Of a stretch of 42,306 bases of DNA, positions 33,666 through 42,306 are shown piece by piece. The stretch's first letter is position 1, and the number at the start of each line of letters is the position of its first letter. This stretch comes from Thermoanaerobaculia bacterium (GTDB lineage: Bacteria > Acidobacteriota > Thermoanaerobaculia > UBA5066). The stretch covers positions 1 to 42,306 of the forward strand of contig JAJVIN010000058.1 of assembly GCA_022071945.1 (NCBI GenBank), given 5' to 3'. Below the pieces are notes generated by a model. The model saw only the letters and a program-made list of their open reading frames with translations, did no database searches and was not told the DNA's origin. The position numbers and the translations under genes are program-made.

Positions 33666-33699
33666 TTCTCGCCTCCGAACTCTTCCGGGGCAGGACCAG

Positions 33700-34182
33700 A
33701 TGCCGCGATACGACAATGAAGTGAGGGTCACTCCCTCGGTCCTCGACCGTCTCATCGACTACGAGCCGGAGGTCAGCCGGGAGGCGCCGTCCTCCAGGGC
33801 CAAGAGCCTCCGCCTGCTCAAGCAGTCGGTGCGGCGCGATCTCGAGTGGCTGTTCAACACGCGCTTCACGGCCGACGTGCCCGAGAGCCTCGAGAACGTC
33901 CAGGAGTCGGTCTTGGTCTACGGGCTCCCCGATTTCACGGCTCTCTCCATCAAGAAGATCGACGATCGCGACCGCCTGCAGCAGGCCATCGAGAAGGCCG
34001 TCGCCGTCTTCGAGCCGCGCCTGGACAGTGTCGTCGTCGTCCTCGAGGAGGGCGACGCCCAGAAGGGCGTCCGGTTCCGGATCGAGGCCCGGCTCCTCGT
34101 CGATCCCGCGCCGGAACCGGTGACCTTCGACACCGCTTACCAGCCCCAGAGCGGGACATACTTCGTCAGGGGCGAGGCATGA
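33700..34182 (+). CDS. tssE: T6SS baseplate protein TssE (gp25-like)
   Basis: A 160-residue gp25/lysozyme-like baseplate wedge protein that nucleates sheath assembly. Typical elements are SVLDRLIDYEPEVSRE, the LKQSVRRDLEWLFNTR helix (the EWLLNTR-type motif), ESVLVYGLPDFTALS, IEKAVAVFEPRLDSVVV and RFRIEARLLVDP. ATG 33700 begins just before the PRYDNEVRVTPS opening typical of the family; the frame is open further upstream only as antisense-free overlap with tssC. The stop overlaps the tssF start (ATGA). Confidence 0.95.
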   Translation: MPRYDNEVRVTPSVLDRLIDYEPEVSREAPSSRAKSLRLLKQSVRRDLEWLFNTRFTADVPESLENVQESVLVYGLPDFTALSIKKIDDRDRLQQAIEKAVAVFEPRLDSVVVVLEEGDAQKGVRFRIEARLLVDPAPEPVTFDTAYQPQSGTYFVRGEA

Positions 34183-36035
34183 GACCCGATCTTCTCGGCT
34201 ACTACGAGCGCGAGCTCTCCTTTCTCAGGCAGATGGGAGCGAAGTTCGCCGAGCGCTATCCGAAGATCGCCAGCCGCCTCACGCTCGAGGCCGACCGGTG
34301 CGAGGACCCGCACGTCGAGAGACTCCTCGAGGCCTTCGCGTTCCTGTCGGCGCGCATTCAGCTGAAGGTCGACGACGAGTTCCCGCAGATCACCGAGTCG
34401 TTCCTCAACCTCCTCTACCCGAACCTCCTGGCCCCCGTGCCGGCGATGACGATCATCCAGTTCGTCATGGACCCCGCCCAGGGCGCCCTCCAGACCGGCC
34501 ACACCATCCCGCGAGGCTCCGTCGTCTTCGCCCGGCCCGTCGATGGCACCTCGTGCCGCTTCCAGACCGCCTACCCGGTGAAGCTCTGGCCCGTGGAGAT
34601 CCGCTCCCTGAAGTTCGAGCTGCCATTCCCCGGGATCGGGCCCCAGGAAGGTGTCCGGAGCCTGATGAGGATGGAGATCAAGACTTTCGGGGGCGTTCCC
34701 CTCAGGGAGGTCAAGGAGAAAGTCGCGGAGGGAGACGAACAGCCGCTCACGAACCTGCGCTTCTACCTGCAGGGCGACGGGAAGCTCCAGAACGCGCTCT
34801 ACGAGCAGATGCTCAACAACGTCGTCGCGGTCGAGCTCCGCCCGCCCGGACCGCGCGATGTGCCCTCCCCGGTCCGCCTGAAGACGGGCTCGATCCGGCC
34901 CGCCGGTTTCGAGAAAGACGAAGCGCTCCTGCCGCAGAACCCCAGGTTCTTCCAGGGCTACAGGCTCCTCCAGGAGTACTTCGCCTTTCCCGAGAAGTTC
35001 TTCTTCATCGACCTGTCGGGCCTCGAGGCGGTCAGCCAGCCGCCGTTCACCGACTCGTTCGAGATCGTCTTCTACTTCAACCGGGAGTTCCCGCTCGAGC
35101 GGCAGGTGACGGCGCAGAGCTTCCGGCTCGGCTGCACTCCGGTCGTCAATCTGTTCCGGCAGATCGCGGAACCGATCCGGCTGACCCACTATCAGCCCGA
35201 GTACCGGATCATCCCGGACGTCAGGCGTCAGGACGTCACCGAGGTCCACTCGATCCTCTCGGTCGGCAGCATCGACCGCGGAAGTGGAAAGCTGACCTCC
35301 TACCAGCCGTTCTACTCGATCAAGCATGGCGGGGAACGCGAAAAGGGCGCGACGTTCTGGTACGCCACCCGGCGCCCGTCGGTCCTCTCCGAGACCGACA
35401 CGACGGATGTCTTCCTCTCGCTCGTCGACATGGGCTTCAGCCCGTCGCAGCCCGAGACCGACACCATCACGGTCGAGACGCTCTGCTCGAATGCCTCGCT
35501 TCCCTCCCGGCTCCCGTTCCCCATGCACGACGGGGACTTCCAGCTCGAGGGGGCGGGGATCTTCTCGGCCATCAGGTGCCTGAGGAAACCGACGAATGCC
35601 GTGCGGCTGCCGCTGCGGCGAGGGCTTCACTGGCGTCTGATCTCGCACCTGTCGCTGAATGTCCTCTCGCTTCTGGAGGCCGAGCCCGAAAAGGGGCCAG
35701 ACGCGTTGAAGGAGATCCTGGCCCTGTACGACTTCGCGGACAGCTCCGTCACCAGGCAGCAGATCCAGGGGATCTCGCGGGTGACGAGCCGCCGCGTCCT
35801 GCGCTCGATCGGAGCGCTGCACACGAGCTTCGTCCGTGGTCTCGAGATCGCGGTCGAGCTCGACGAGAACCAGTTCATCGGGAGCGGGCCGTTCCTCTTC
35901 GCCTCGGTCCTGGAGAGGTTCTTTGGCCTCTACGTGTCGATCAACTCCTTCACCGAGCTCGTCGCGAAGACGACACAGCGAGAGGGAGTCCTGAAGAGAT
36001 GGCCGCCGAGATCCGCGGAGCAGATCATCGCATGA
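34179..36035 (+). CDS. tssF: T6SS baseplate protein TssF
   Basis: A 618-residue TssF, the gp6-like wedge subunit. The N-terminus LLGYYERELSFLRQMGAKFAE and the following YPKIASRLTLEADRCEDPHVERL (here split) are the classic TssF opening. FPQITESFLNLLYPNLLAPVPAM follows. Later elements include FPEKFFFIDLSGLE, LGCTPVVNLF, an EPIRLTHYQPEYRIIPD stretch and the C-terminal FVRGLEIAVELDENQF. The start at ATG 34179 is set by the 4-base ATGA overlap with tssE. It ends in a similar overlap with tssG, so E, F and G are translationally coupled. Confidence 0.96.
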   Translation: MRPDLLGYYERELSFLRQMGAKFAERYPKIASRLTLEADRCEDPHVERLLEAFAFLSARIQLKVDDEFPQITESFLNLLYPNLLAPVPAMTIIQFVMDPAQGALQTGHTIPRGSVVFARPVDGTSCRFQTAYPVKLWPVEIRSLKFELPFPGIGPQEGVRSLMRMEIKTFGGVPLREVKEKVAEGDEQPLTNLRFYLQGDGKLQNALYEQMLNNVVAVELRPPGPRDVPSPVRLKTGSIRPAGFEKDEALLPQNPRFFQGYRLLQEYFAFPEKFFFIDLSGLEAVSQPPFTDSFEIVFYFNREFPLERQVTAQSFRLGCTPVVNLFRQIAEPIRLTHYQPEYRIIPDVRRQDVTEVHSILSVGSIDRGSGKLTSYQPFYSIKHGGEREKGATFWYATRRPSVLSETDTTDVFLSLVDMGFSPSQPETDTITVETLCSNASLPSRLPFPMHDGDFQLEGAGIFSAIRCLRKPTNAVRLPLRRGLHWRLISHLSLNVLSLLEAEPEKGPDALKEILALYDFADSSVTRQQIQGISRVTSRRVLRSIGALHTSFVRGLEIAVELDENQFIGSGPFLFASVLERFFGLYVSINSFTELVAKTTQREGVLKRWPPRSAEQIIA

Positions 36036-37087
36036 GCGCCGTGCCGGGTTCCGTGCAGCGTCTTGGGGAGACGAAGCGGAGCCCAGCGGAGACTCCGCGC
36101 GCCGAACTGCTCTTTTCCGAACCCTATCGCTTCGGGTTCTTCCAGGCCGTGAGGCTTCTGGCCCGGATGTACCCGGAGAAGTCGGGGGTGGGGGAGGACG
36201 CACCGCCTGACGCCGAGCTCGTGCGGTTCCGGTCGATGGCGTCCCTCGCCTTTCCGCCCTCGGAGCTCGTGGATCTCGTCCCGGGCAGGGACCCGGAATC
36301 CCCTCCCGAGATGACGGTCGCGTTCGCCGGCCTGATCGGCGCTTCCGGCGTGATGCCGAACCCGTACACCGAGCTCGTCATCGAGCGGAAGCGGTTCCGG
36401 GACACGGCTCTGTGGGACTTCCTGGATCTCTTCACACACCGGCAGGTCTCGCTCTTTTACAGGGCCTGGGAAAAGTACAGATTCCCGATCAAGTTCGAGA
36501 AGGGGGAGCCCGACCGGGTCACGGAGGGCCTCCTCGCCCTCGTGGGCCTGGGAACCACGGGGCTTCGGGACCGGATGGCGGTGCCCGATCTCGGAGTGAT
36601 CTATTACGCGGGCCTCATTTCGCAGAGGCCTCACTCCGGGTCGGCCATCTCCGCCATCCTCAGCGACTACTTCGGGGTTCCGGCGGCCGCGGTCCCATTC
36701 ATCGGGATGTGGCACCCGCTGGAGCCGGAGAACCTGACCCGCATGGGCGAAGCGAACAGCGACCTCGGAAGGAACCTCATCGCCGGAGAGCAGGTGCTCA
36801 TCCGCCAGTCGAAGTTCCGGGTCCGCCTCGGGCCGCTGTGGCTCGAGCAATTCACCGACTTCCTTCCCACGGGCCGGTCGCTGAAGGCCCTCGGACAGCT
36901 GACGCGCTACCTGGCGGGCCCGGAATTCGACTTCGACATTCAGCTCGTGCTCCGGGCCGAGGAGGTCCCCATGTGCCAGCTGTCGAGCAAGGCGCCGCTT
37001 CTCCCCATGCTGGGATGGACCACCTGGATCCGGACACGCGAACTCGAGAATGACTGCGACGACGTCGTCTTTACCGCGGACTTCTGA
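36032..37087 (+). CDS. tssG: T6SS baseplate protein TssG
   Basis: A 351-residue TssG, the gp7-like wedge partner of TssF. Key blocks: SEPYRFGFFQAVRLLARMYP (the FFxxxRLL motif), VRFRSMASLAFPPSE, VAFAGLIGASGVMPNPYTELV, FLDLFTHRQVSLFYRAWEKYR, a YYAGLISQRPHSGSAI segment, and LGRNLIAGEQVLIRQSKFRVRLGP near the C-terminal domain. I use ATG 36032, which overlaps the tssF stop; in-frame ATG 35999 would add 11 residues inside tssF and cannot be excluded. Confidence 0.95.
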   Translation: MSAVPGSVQRLGETKRSPAETPRAELLFSEPYRFGFFQAVRLLARMYPEKSGVGEDAPPDAELVRFRSMASLAFPPSELVDLVPGRDPESPPEMTVAFAGLIGASGVMPNPYTELVIERKRFRDTALWDFLDLFTHRQVSLFYRAWEKYRFPIKFEKGEPDRVTEGLLALVGLGTTGLRDRMAVPDLGVIYYAGLISQRPHSGSAISAILSDYFGVPAAAVPFIGMWHPLEPENLTRMGEANSDLGRNLIAGEQVLIRQSKFRVRLGPLWLEQFTDFLPTGRSLKALGQLTRYLAGPEFDFDIQLVLRAEEVPMCQLSSKAPLLPMLGWTTWIRTRELENDCDDVVFTADF

Positions 37088-37113
37088 AAGAGGAAAAGGA
37101 AAGGGGTTCTCAT

Positions 37114-39753
37114 ATGGCAATTAGCTACAAGGCCCTCATCGGGAAGCTCAACGACACGCTCCGGACGTCGCTGGACGGCGCGGCCGGCCTCTGCGTCTCC
37201 CGCACTCACTACGACATCGAGATCGAGCACTGGTTCCTCAAGCTCCTCGATGTCCCCGACACCGACATGATCCGGATGATCCGGCATTTCGGTATCGATG
37301 CGGGCCGGGTCGCCAAGGATCTGACGAGGTCGCTCGATCGCCTGAAGACCGGCAACACCCGCCTCCCGGCCTTCTCGCCGAGGATTCCCAAGGTCATCGA
37401 GGGGGCATGGCTGCAGGCGTCCCTCGAGTACGGCGCGCCGCAGGTTCGCTCGGGACACGTCCTCCTGTTCATGCTGATGAACGAGGACCAGGCCCGTTTC
37501 GTCCGCGAGATCTCCAAGGAGCTCGCGTCGATCCCGGTCGAGAAGCTCACCGCCGAGTTCCTCACTGCCGTGAAGGGCTCTTCCGAGGACAAGGCAGTCC
37601 CGGCCGCCATCGGCGCCGCGGGCCGCGGTCCCGACGATGTCCAGGCGGGTGGCGTCGGAAAGACGAAGGCCCTCGACCAGTACACCATCGACCTCACGGC
37701 CCGGGCCAAGGCGGGACAGATCGACCCGGTCCTCGGGCGTGACTTCGAGATCCGTCAGATCATCGACATCCTCACCCGGCGCCGTCAGAACAACCCGATC
37801 CTCACCGGTGAGGCGGGCGTCGGAAAGACCGCCGTGGTCGAGGGCTTTGCCCTGAGGATTGCCAAGGGCGATGTCCCGGGCCCCCTCAAGAACGTCTCGG
37901 TGAGGACCCTCGACCTCGGGCTCCTGCAGGCCGGAGCCGGCGTCAAGGGAGAGTTCGAGAACCGTCTCAAGAACGTCATAGAGGAAGTCAAGGGATCCCC
38001 GACACCCATCATCGTCTTCATCGACGAGGCGCACCAGATGATCGGTGCCGGCGGTCAAGCCGGACAGGGCGACGCGGCCAACCTCCTCAAGCCGGCCCTG
38101 GCCCGCGGAGAGATGAGGACCATCGCCGCGACGACCTGGGCCGAATACAAGAAGTACTTCGAGAAGGATGCGGCCCTTGCCCGTCGGTTCCAGGTCGTGA
38201 AGGTCGAGGAGCCCACCGAGGAAGTCGCCGTGGTCATGATGCGCGGGATCACGGCCCCCCTCGAGAAGCACCACGGCGTGAGGATTCTCGCCGAGGCCGT
38301 CGAGGACTCGGTCCGGATCTCTCACCGGTACATTTCCGGGCGGCAGCTGCCCGACAAGTCCGTCAGCGTCCTCGACACGGCTTGCGCGCGGGTCGCGATC
38401 GGTCAGGCCGCCACTCCCGCCCAGGTCGAGGATGCGGAGCGCCGGATCACCCAGGTCGGTACGGAACTCGAGGCTCTCGAGCGCGAGCAGGCGACCGGAT
38501 CGGATCACACGAAGCGGATCGATGCCCTCAAGGCCGACAGGGAAGAGGCCCAGAAGAGACTCGAGAAGTACAAGGCGCAGTGGGAGAAGGAAAAGGAACT
38601 CGTCAAGGGCATCCAGGAGGTCCGGGAGAAGCTGGAGAAGGCGGGTGCCGGCTCGCCCGACGCCGCGACCCTCAAGCCGGAACTCGAGCGCTTGATGGGC
38701 GAACTGACGGCCGTCCAGGGCGAGGAGCCGCTGATGTTCCCGCACGTCAGCTCTCAGACCGTTGCCGAGGTCATCTCGGGCTGGACCGGGATCCCGGTCG
38801 GCAAGATGCAGGCGGACGAGGTCAATACGGTCCTGCAACTCCACACGCTCATGGGTGAGAGGGTCGTGGGCCAGAACCACGCTCTGGAGGCAATCGCGCA
38901 GAGGATCCGGACGTCCCGGGCCGGCCTGACGGACCCGCGCAAGCCCATCGGTGTCTTCATGCTCGTCGGAACGAGCGGCGTTGGAAAGACGGAGACCGCG
39001 ATCGCCCTGGCGGACCAGCTGTACGGCGGCGAGCGCAACATGGTCATCATCAACATGAGCGAGTTCCAGGAAGCGCACACCGTGTCCTCACTCAAGGGAT
39101 CGCCCCCGGGATACGTCGGCTACGGCGAAGGCGGCGTGCTGACGGAAGCCGTTCGCAGGCGTCCGTACTCCGTGGTTCTTCTGGACGAGGTCGAGAAGGC
39201 CCACCCGGACGTCCTGGAGCTCTTCTACCAGGTCTTCGACAAGGGAATGATGGAGGACGGCGAGGGCCGCGAGATCGACTTCAAGAACACCGTCATCCTG
39301 CTGACGACCAATGCCGCCAGCGACACGATGATGAAGCTCTGCGCCGATCCCGACACCGCGCCCCTGCCCGAGAAGCTGATCGAGACCATCAAGCCCGAGC
39401 TCGACAAGATCTTCAAGCCGGCCTTCCTCGGCCGCATGGCGATCGTCCCGTACTACCCGATCTCCGAGTCCGTCATGAAGATGATCATCAAGCTTCAGCT
39501 CGGGCGTATCGGGAAGCGGATCGGTGAGAACCACCAGGCCTCTTTCAGCTACGACGAGTCCGTCATCACCGAGATCGCGAACCGCTGCAAGGAAGTCGAG
39601 AGCGGCGCCCGGAACGTCGACCACATCCTGACCCGCACGGTCCTCCCGGAGATGTCGACCGAGGTGCTCGGCCGCATGGCGGAGGGACGTTCGATCGCGG
39701 GGGTCCACATCACCGTCGGTGAGGGTGGGAAGTTCGTCTACCAGTTCAGCTGA
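37114..39753 (+). CDS. clpV: T6SS sheath-disassembly ATPase TssH (ClpV)
   Basis: An 879-residue AAA+ unfoldase that dismantles contracted sheath. The N-domain (about 1-160) has two Clp-N repeats, with RTHYDIEIEHWFLKLLD in the first and ASLEYGAPQVRSGHVLLFML in the second. AAA module 1 has Walker A GEAGVGKT (232-239) and Walker B IVFIDEAHQ (about 300). The middle coiled-coil domain (about 440-540) is charged. AAA module 2 has Walker A GTSGVGKT (619-626), SEFQEAHTVSSLKGSPPGYVGYG and Walker B VVLLDEVEKAH (from 687; D691, E692). The SEFQE/HTVSxLKGSPPGYVGYGEGG block is diagnostic for ClpV over ClpB. SD AAGGAAAGGGG precedes ATG 37114. Confidence 0.97.
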   Translation: MAISYKALIGKLNDTLRTSLDGAAGLCVSRTHYDIEIEHWFLKLLDVPDTDMIRMIRHFGIDAGRVAKDLTRSLDRLKTGNTRLPAFSPRIPKVIEGAWLQASLEYGAPQVRSGHVLLFMLMNEDQARFVREISKELASIPVEKLTAEFLTAVKGSSEDKAVPAAIGAAGRGPDDVQAGGVGKTKALDQYTIDLTARAKAGQIDPVLGRDFEIRQIIDILTRRRQNNPILTGEAGVGKTAVVEGFALRIAKGDVPGPLKNVSVRTLDLGLLQAGAGVKGEFENRLKNVIEEVKGSPTPIIVFIDEAHQMIGAGGQAGQGDAANLLKPALARGEMRTIAATTWAEYKKYFEKDAALARRFQVVKVEEPTEEVAVVMMRGITAPLEKHHGVRILAEAVEDSVRISHRYISGRQLPDKSVSVLDTACARVAIGQAATPAQVEDAERRITQVGTELEALEREQATGSDHTKRIDALKADREEAQKRLEKYKAQWEKEKELVKGIQEVREKLEKAGAGSPDAATLKPELERLMGELTAVQGEEPLMFPHVSSQTVAEVISGWTGIPVGKMQADEVNTVLQLHTLMGERVVGQNHALEAIAQRIRTSRAGLTDPRKPIGVFMLVGTSGVGKTETAIALADQLYGGERNMVIINMSEFQEAHTVSSLKGSPPGYVGYGEGGVLTEAVRRRPYSVVLLDEVEKAHPDVLELFYQVFDKGMMEDGEGREIDFKNTVILLTTNAASDTMMKLCADPDTAPLPEKLIETIKPELDKIFKPAFLGRMAIVPYYPISESVMKMIIKLQLGRIGKRIGENHQASFSYDESVITEIANRCKEVESGARNVDHILTRTVLPEMSTEVLGRMAEGRSIAGVHITVGEGGKFVYQFS

Positions 39754-39793
39754 TTCACGCGGCCAGGCTCGGCCAATTGCTCAGGAGGGCAGG

Positions 39794-42037
39794 ATGTCTT
39801 ACACCCAGGACAACCGGAAATTCATTCTCAAGACCCCTCTCGGGAAGGACGTCCTGCTCTTCAAGGGGCTGACGGGCAAGGAGGCTCTGTCTCGCCTTTT
39901 CCAGTGGGAAGTCCACGCGATCGCCGAGAAGGACAAGGACAGCGAGATCAAGTTCGACGCGCTTCTGGGGAAGCCCTGCACCGTCGAGATGAAGATGGGG
40001 AAGTCGAAAAACCCCTGCTTTGTCAACGGCATCTGCAAGGCCGTCTCTCAGGCGAGCCGGGACGAGACCTTCATCTATTACAAGCTGGTCCTCGTTCCGA
40101 AGTTCTGGCTCGCCACGCGGAACTCGCAGAGCCGGATCTTCCAGCAGAAGAACGTCCCGGACATCCTCAAGGAGGTCTTGGCTCAGTTCTCGCCGACCTA
40201 TGAGCTCCAGGGCCAGTACGAACCCAGGGACTACTGCGTCCAGTATCGCGAGACCGACTTCAACTTCGCCTGCCGCCTGATGGAGGAGGAAGGGATCTTC
40301 TTCTTCTTCAAGCACAGCGATGGCGATCACAAGATGATCGTCTCCGACTCGTCCTCCAGCCATTCGGACGTCCCCGGCGAGAAGTCCCTCATCTACGAGG
40401 AACTCGCGGGGGGCGTTCGCGAGGAAGAACGGATCTACACGTGGGAGAAGGTCCAGGAGATGCGCTCCGGAAAGACCACTCTCTGGGACCACTGCTTCGA
40501 GCTTCCGCACAAGAACCTCGAGGCCATCGAGCAGACGCTCACCTCCATCACGGTGGGAACGGTCTCCCACAAGCTCAAGGTGGGGGGCAACGACTCCCTC
40601 GAGCTCTACGACTGGCCCGGCGAGTACGCCCAGCGATTCGACGGGGTGACGCCGGGCGGGGGAGATCGGGCCTCCGACGTTCAGAAGATCTTCCAGGACA
40701 ACAAGAGAACGGCGCGCCTGCGCATGGAAGAGGAGACGGCCCCCGCGGTCGTCATTCGAGGAGCCTCCAACTCCAAACACCTCAGGAGCGGGCACAAGTT
40801 CAACCTCAAGCGGCACTGGAATGCCGATGGGCCGTATGTGATTCTCGAGAACGACTTCGAGGCCGAGCAGGTCGGGGACTACAGGTCGGGAACCGATGAG
40901 ATCCGGTACGCGGCCTACTTCACGTGCTTTCCCTACGACCTTCCGTACCGGCCTCCGAGGACGACGCCGAAGCCGGTCGTTCCGGGCTCCCAGTCGGCTC
41001 AGGTCGTCGGCCCGCCCGGAGAAGAGCTCTTCACGGACAAGTATGGCCGCGTCAAGGTGCAGTTCCACTGGGACCGCAAGGGAAAGCGCGACGCCAACAG
41101 CTCGTGCTGGATTCGCGTCGCGCAGGTTGCGGCCGGACGGCGCTGGGGATCCTCGTTCTGGCCCCGGATCGGGCAAGAGGTCATCGTCGACTTCCTCGAG
41201 GGCGACCCGGATCAGCCGGTCATCATCGGGGTGGTCTACAACTCGGATCAGATGCCGCCCTACCTCGGCGAGGGCCTCGACTCCAAGCACAAGAATGACA
41301 ACAAGGTCAGCGGGATCAAGACCAACACGACCAAGGGGGGTGTCGGCTACAACGAGCTGAGGTTCGACGACACCAAGGACAAGGAGCAGATCTTCATCCA
41401 CTCCGAAAAGGACATGGATGTAAGGGTCAAGAAGGACCTCAAGGAGAAGATCCACGGGAACCGCCACCTGATCGTGGGGCCGGACGGCAAGGACGGCAGC
41501 AAGGGGGACTACCTCGAGCTGATCCACCAGGACCGGTTCATCAAGGTCAAGCGCCACAAGGAAGAGCAGGTCATGGGGAACATGAAGCTCTACATCGGGG
41601 GTGGCGAGGGCGGAAACGCTGACATCGTCGTCGCGAAGAAGAAGACCGAAGCGGTCGGCGGCGGAAGCGACTTGAAGGTCACGGGCGACTCGAAGGAGAA
41701 CGTCACCGGCAAGAAGAGCCTGACGGTCGGAGGCGATTTCGACACCAAGACGGGGCCCAAGTGCGCCGTGGAAGCCGCCCAGGAGATCCACCTCAAGGCC
41801 GGGATGAAGGTGACGATCGAGGCCGGGGTGCAGGTGACCATCAAGGGCGCTGGCGGGTTCATCTCGGTGGATGCTACTGGCGTGACGATTCAGGGCACCA
41901 TGGTCAAGATCAACAGCGGCGGTGCCGCCGGCTCTGGCGGAGGCTCGAGCCCCGCATCTCCGGCTGACGCCGCCCAGGCGAATCCGACGGAACCGATGGA
42001 AGCCGACAACTCCGTGAGCGGGTCGAAGTCGAGCTAG
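39794..42037 (+). CDS. vgrG: T6SS spike protein VgrG (TssI)
   Basis: A 747-residue VgrG trimer subunit, the tip of the Hcp tube. The gp27-like part covers about 1-390, including FQWEVHAIAEKD, CVQYRETDFNFACRLMEEEG and a YYKLVLVPKFWLATRN strand. The gp5 OB-fold (about 404-492) has EELFTDKYGRVKVQFHWDR, SCWIRVAQVAAGRRWGS and VIVDFLEGDPDQPVIIGVVYN. The C-terminal region is a needle of short repeats (VGGGSDLKVTGDSKENVTGK, VTIEAGVQVTIKGAGGFIS), ending in a Ser/Gly/Ala/Pro tail with no extra effector domain. AGGAGG lies 5 nt before ATG 39794. PAAR follows after 10 bases. Confidence 0.96.
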   Translation: MSYTQDNRKFILKTPLGKDVLLFKGLTGKEALSRLFQWEVHAIAEKDKDSEIKFDALLGKPCTVEMKMGKSKNPCFVNGICKAVSQASRDETFIYYKLVLVPKFWLATRNSQSRIFQQKNVPDILKEVLAQFSPTYELQGQYEPRDYCVQYRETDFNFACRLMEEEGIFFFFKHSDGDHKMIVSDSSSSHSDVPGEKSLIYEELAGGVREEERIYTWEKVQEMRSGKTTLWDHCFELPHKNLEAIEQTLTSITVGTVSHKLKVGGNDSLELYDWPGEYAQRFDGVTPGGGDRASDVQKIFQDNKRTARLRMEEETAPAVVIRGASNSKHLRSGHKFNLKRHWNADGPYVILENDFEAEQVGDYRSGTDEIRYAAYFTCFPYDLPYRPPRTTPKPVVPGSQSAQVVGPPGEELFTDKYGRVKVQFHWDRKGKRDANSSCWIRVAQVAAGRRWGSSFWPRIGQEVIVDFLEGDPDQPVIIGVVYNSDQMPPYLGEGLDSKHKNDNKVSGIKTNTTKGGVGYNELRFDDTKDKEQIFIHSEKDMDVRVKKDLKEKIHGNRHLIVGPDGKDGSKGDYLELIHQDRFIKVKRHKEEQVMGNMKLYIGGGEGGNADIVVAKKKTEAVGGGSDLKVTGDSKENVTGKKSLTVGGDFDTKTGPKCAVEAAQEIHLKAGMKVTIEAGVQVTIKGAGGFISVDATGVTIQGTMVKINSGGAAGSGGGSSPASPADAAQANPTEPMEADNSVSGSKSS

Positions 42038-42047
42038 GGGGCCTGCC

Positions 42048-42306
42048 ATGAGCGGAAAACCCGCCGCCCGAATCACCGATCCCGTCGTGCACCCGCTTCC
42101 GCCGGTCTTGACCGGAGGTCCGCCCGCTACGACGGTCCTCATCGGAATGCTCCCGGCCTGGAAGGGGATCCCTCCGGCGATGGGACCGGCCCTGCAGGCG
42201 GCCCAGAAAGCTTCGGAGGCCATTCTGCAAACTGCGGAAACGACGGCGAAGTCGGCTGAGGCCGCCGCCGTCGCCGCAGCGGGGACCCCGGGGGCCCCGG
42301 CCGCGG
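42048..42306 (+). CDS. PAAR-domain spike-tip protein (partial)
   Basis: The first 86 codons of an open frame that runs off the window end. The opening MSGKPAARITDPVVHPLPPV is the PAAR/DUF4150-like start, with TGGPPATTVLIGMLPAWKGI next (the usual pattern has TVLIGGxPAWRxGD). After that an Ala-rich helical segment (AAQKASEAILQTAETTAKSA) replaces the rest of a simple PAAR. The helical insert is typical of PAAR proteins with N-terminal trans-membrane or chaperone-bound effectors. It starts 10 bases after vgrG. The missing remainder would show whether it carries a toxin domain. Confidence 0.85.
   Translation, partial: MSGKPAARITDPVVHPLPPVLTGGPPATTVLIGMLPAWKGIPPAMGPALQAAQKASEAILQTAETTAKSAEAAAVAAAGTPGAPAA

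Noticed and set aside
36940-39078. Minus-strand open frame of about 710 codons opposite clpV.
   Set aside because: Shadow of the ClpV gene, whose Walker motifs are intact on the plus strand.
39755-42223. Minus-strand open frame of about 820 codons opposite vgrG.
   Set aside because: Antisense shadow of an unmistakable VgrG gene; composition is low-complexity Leu/Val/Asp/Arg.

Overview
The window is GC-rich and densely coded. It most likely comes from an Acidobacteriota-type bacterium. This placement is an inference, resting mainly on the C-terminal repeat domain of the large kelch/CARDB secreted protein (glycine/aromatic 'FYFSDPGNPEVFVKVLD' core), which I associate with secreted proteins of Thermoanaerobaculia-like Acidobacteriota. 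The long, divergent type VI secretion (T6SS) proteins are compatible with that. No rRNA, tRNA, CRISPR array, insertion sequence or integrase was seen.

The left part (1-16042) is a mixed chromosomal region. It holds a 1694-residue secreted kelch/CARDB/PKD/FN3 protein on the minus strand, then two tandem B12-binding radical SAM paralogues. Next come an ammonia-dependent asparagine synthetase (AsnA) with a strong bidirectional terminator, a convergent secreted LolA-like protein, and a three-gene unit (double-GNAT-like protein, companion protein, GH3-type acyl-adenylating enzyme). An exported cyanophycinase and a small SAM methyltransferase follow.

The right part (16169 to the window end) is a T6SS locus with all thirteen core components. 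The order is divergent kinase with zinc-ribbon insert, FHA protein with a Clp-N-like module, TssJ, TssK, TssL, TssM, TagF, Hcp, (TagJ/ImpE on the opposite strand), TssA, TssB, TssC, TssE, TssF, TssG, TssH (ClpV), TssI (VgrG) and a PAAR protein cut by the window end. The TssJLM membrane complex, TssK/E/F/G baseplate, TssA cap, TssBC sheath, Hcp tube, VgrG-PAAR spike and ClpV sheath disassembly can therefore all be supplied from here.

The most interesting part is the regulatory head of the T6SS locus. The first gene keeps recognisable protein-kinase landmarks (Gly-rich loop, VAIK lysine, HxD catalytic loop, APE, DxYSLG) but carries a four-cysteine zinc-ribbon-like insert and other long insertions. 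The second gene joins an FHA phosphothreonine-reader domain to a two-repeat region resembling the Clp N-domain, the domain ClpV uses to engage the sheath. With TagF nearby and no PppA phosphatase or TagQRST sensor visible, this looks like a variant threonine-phosphorylation switch that may tie phospho-signalling to sheath recycling. Hcp has its own upstream region with a 9-bp inverted repeat and a possible sigma-54 motif. Strong hairpins follow hcp and lie between tssC and tssE, which fits over-production of tube and sheath subunits relative to the baseplate.
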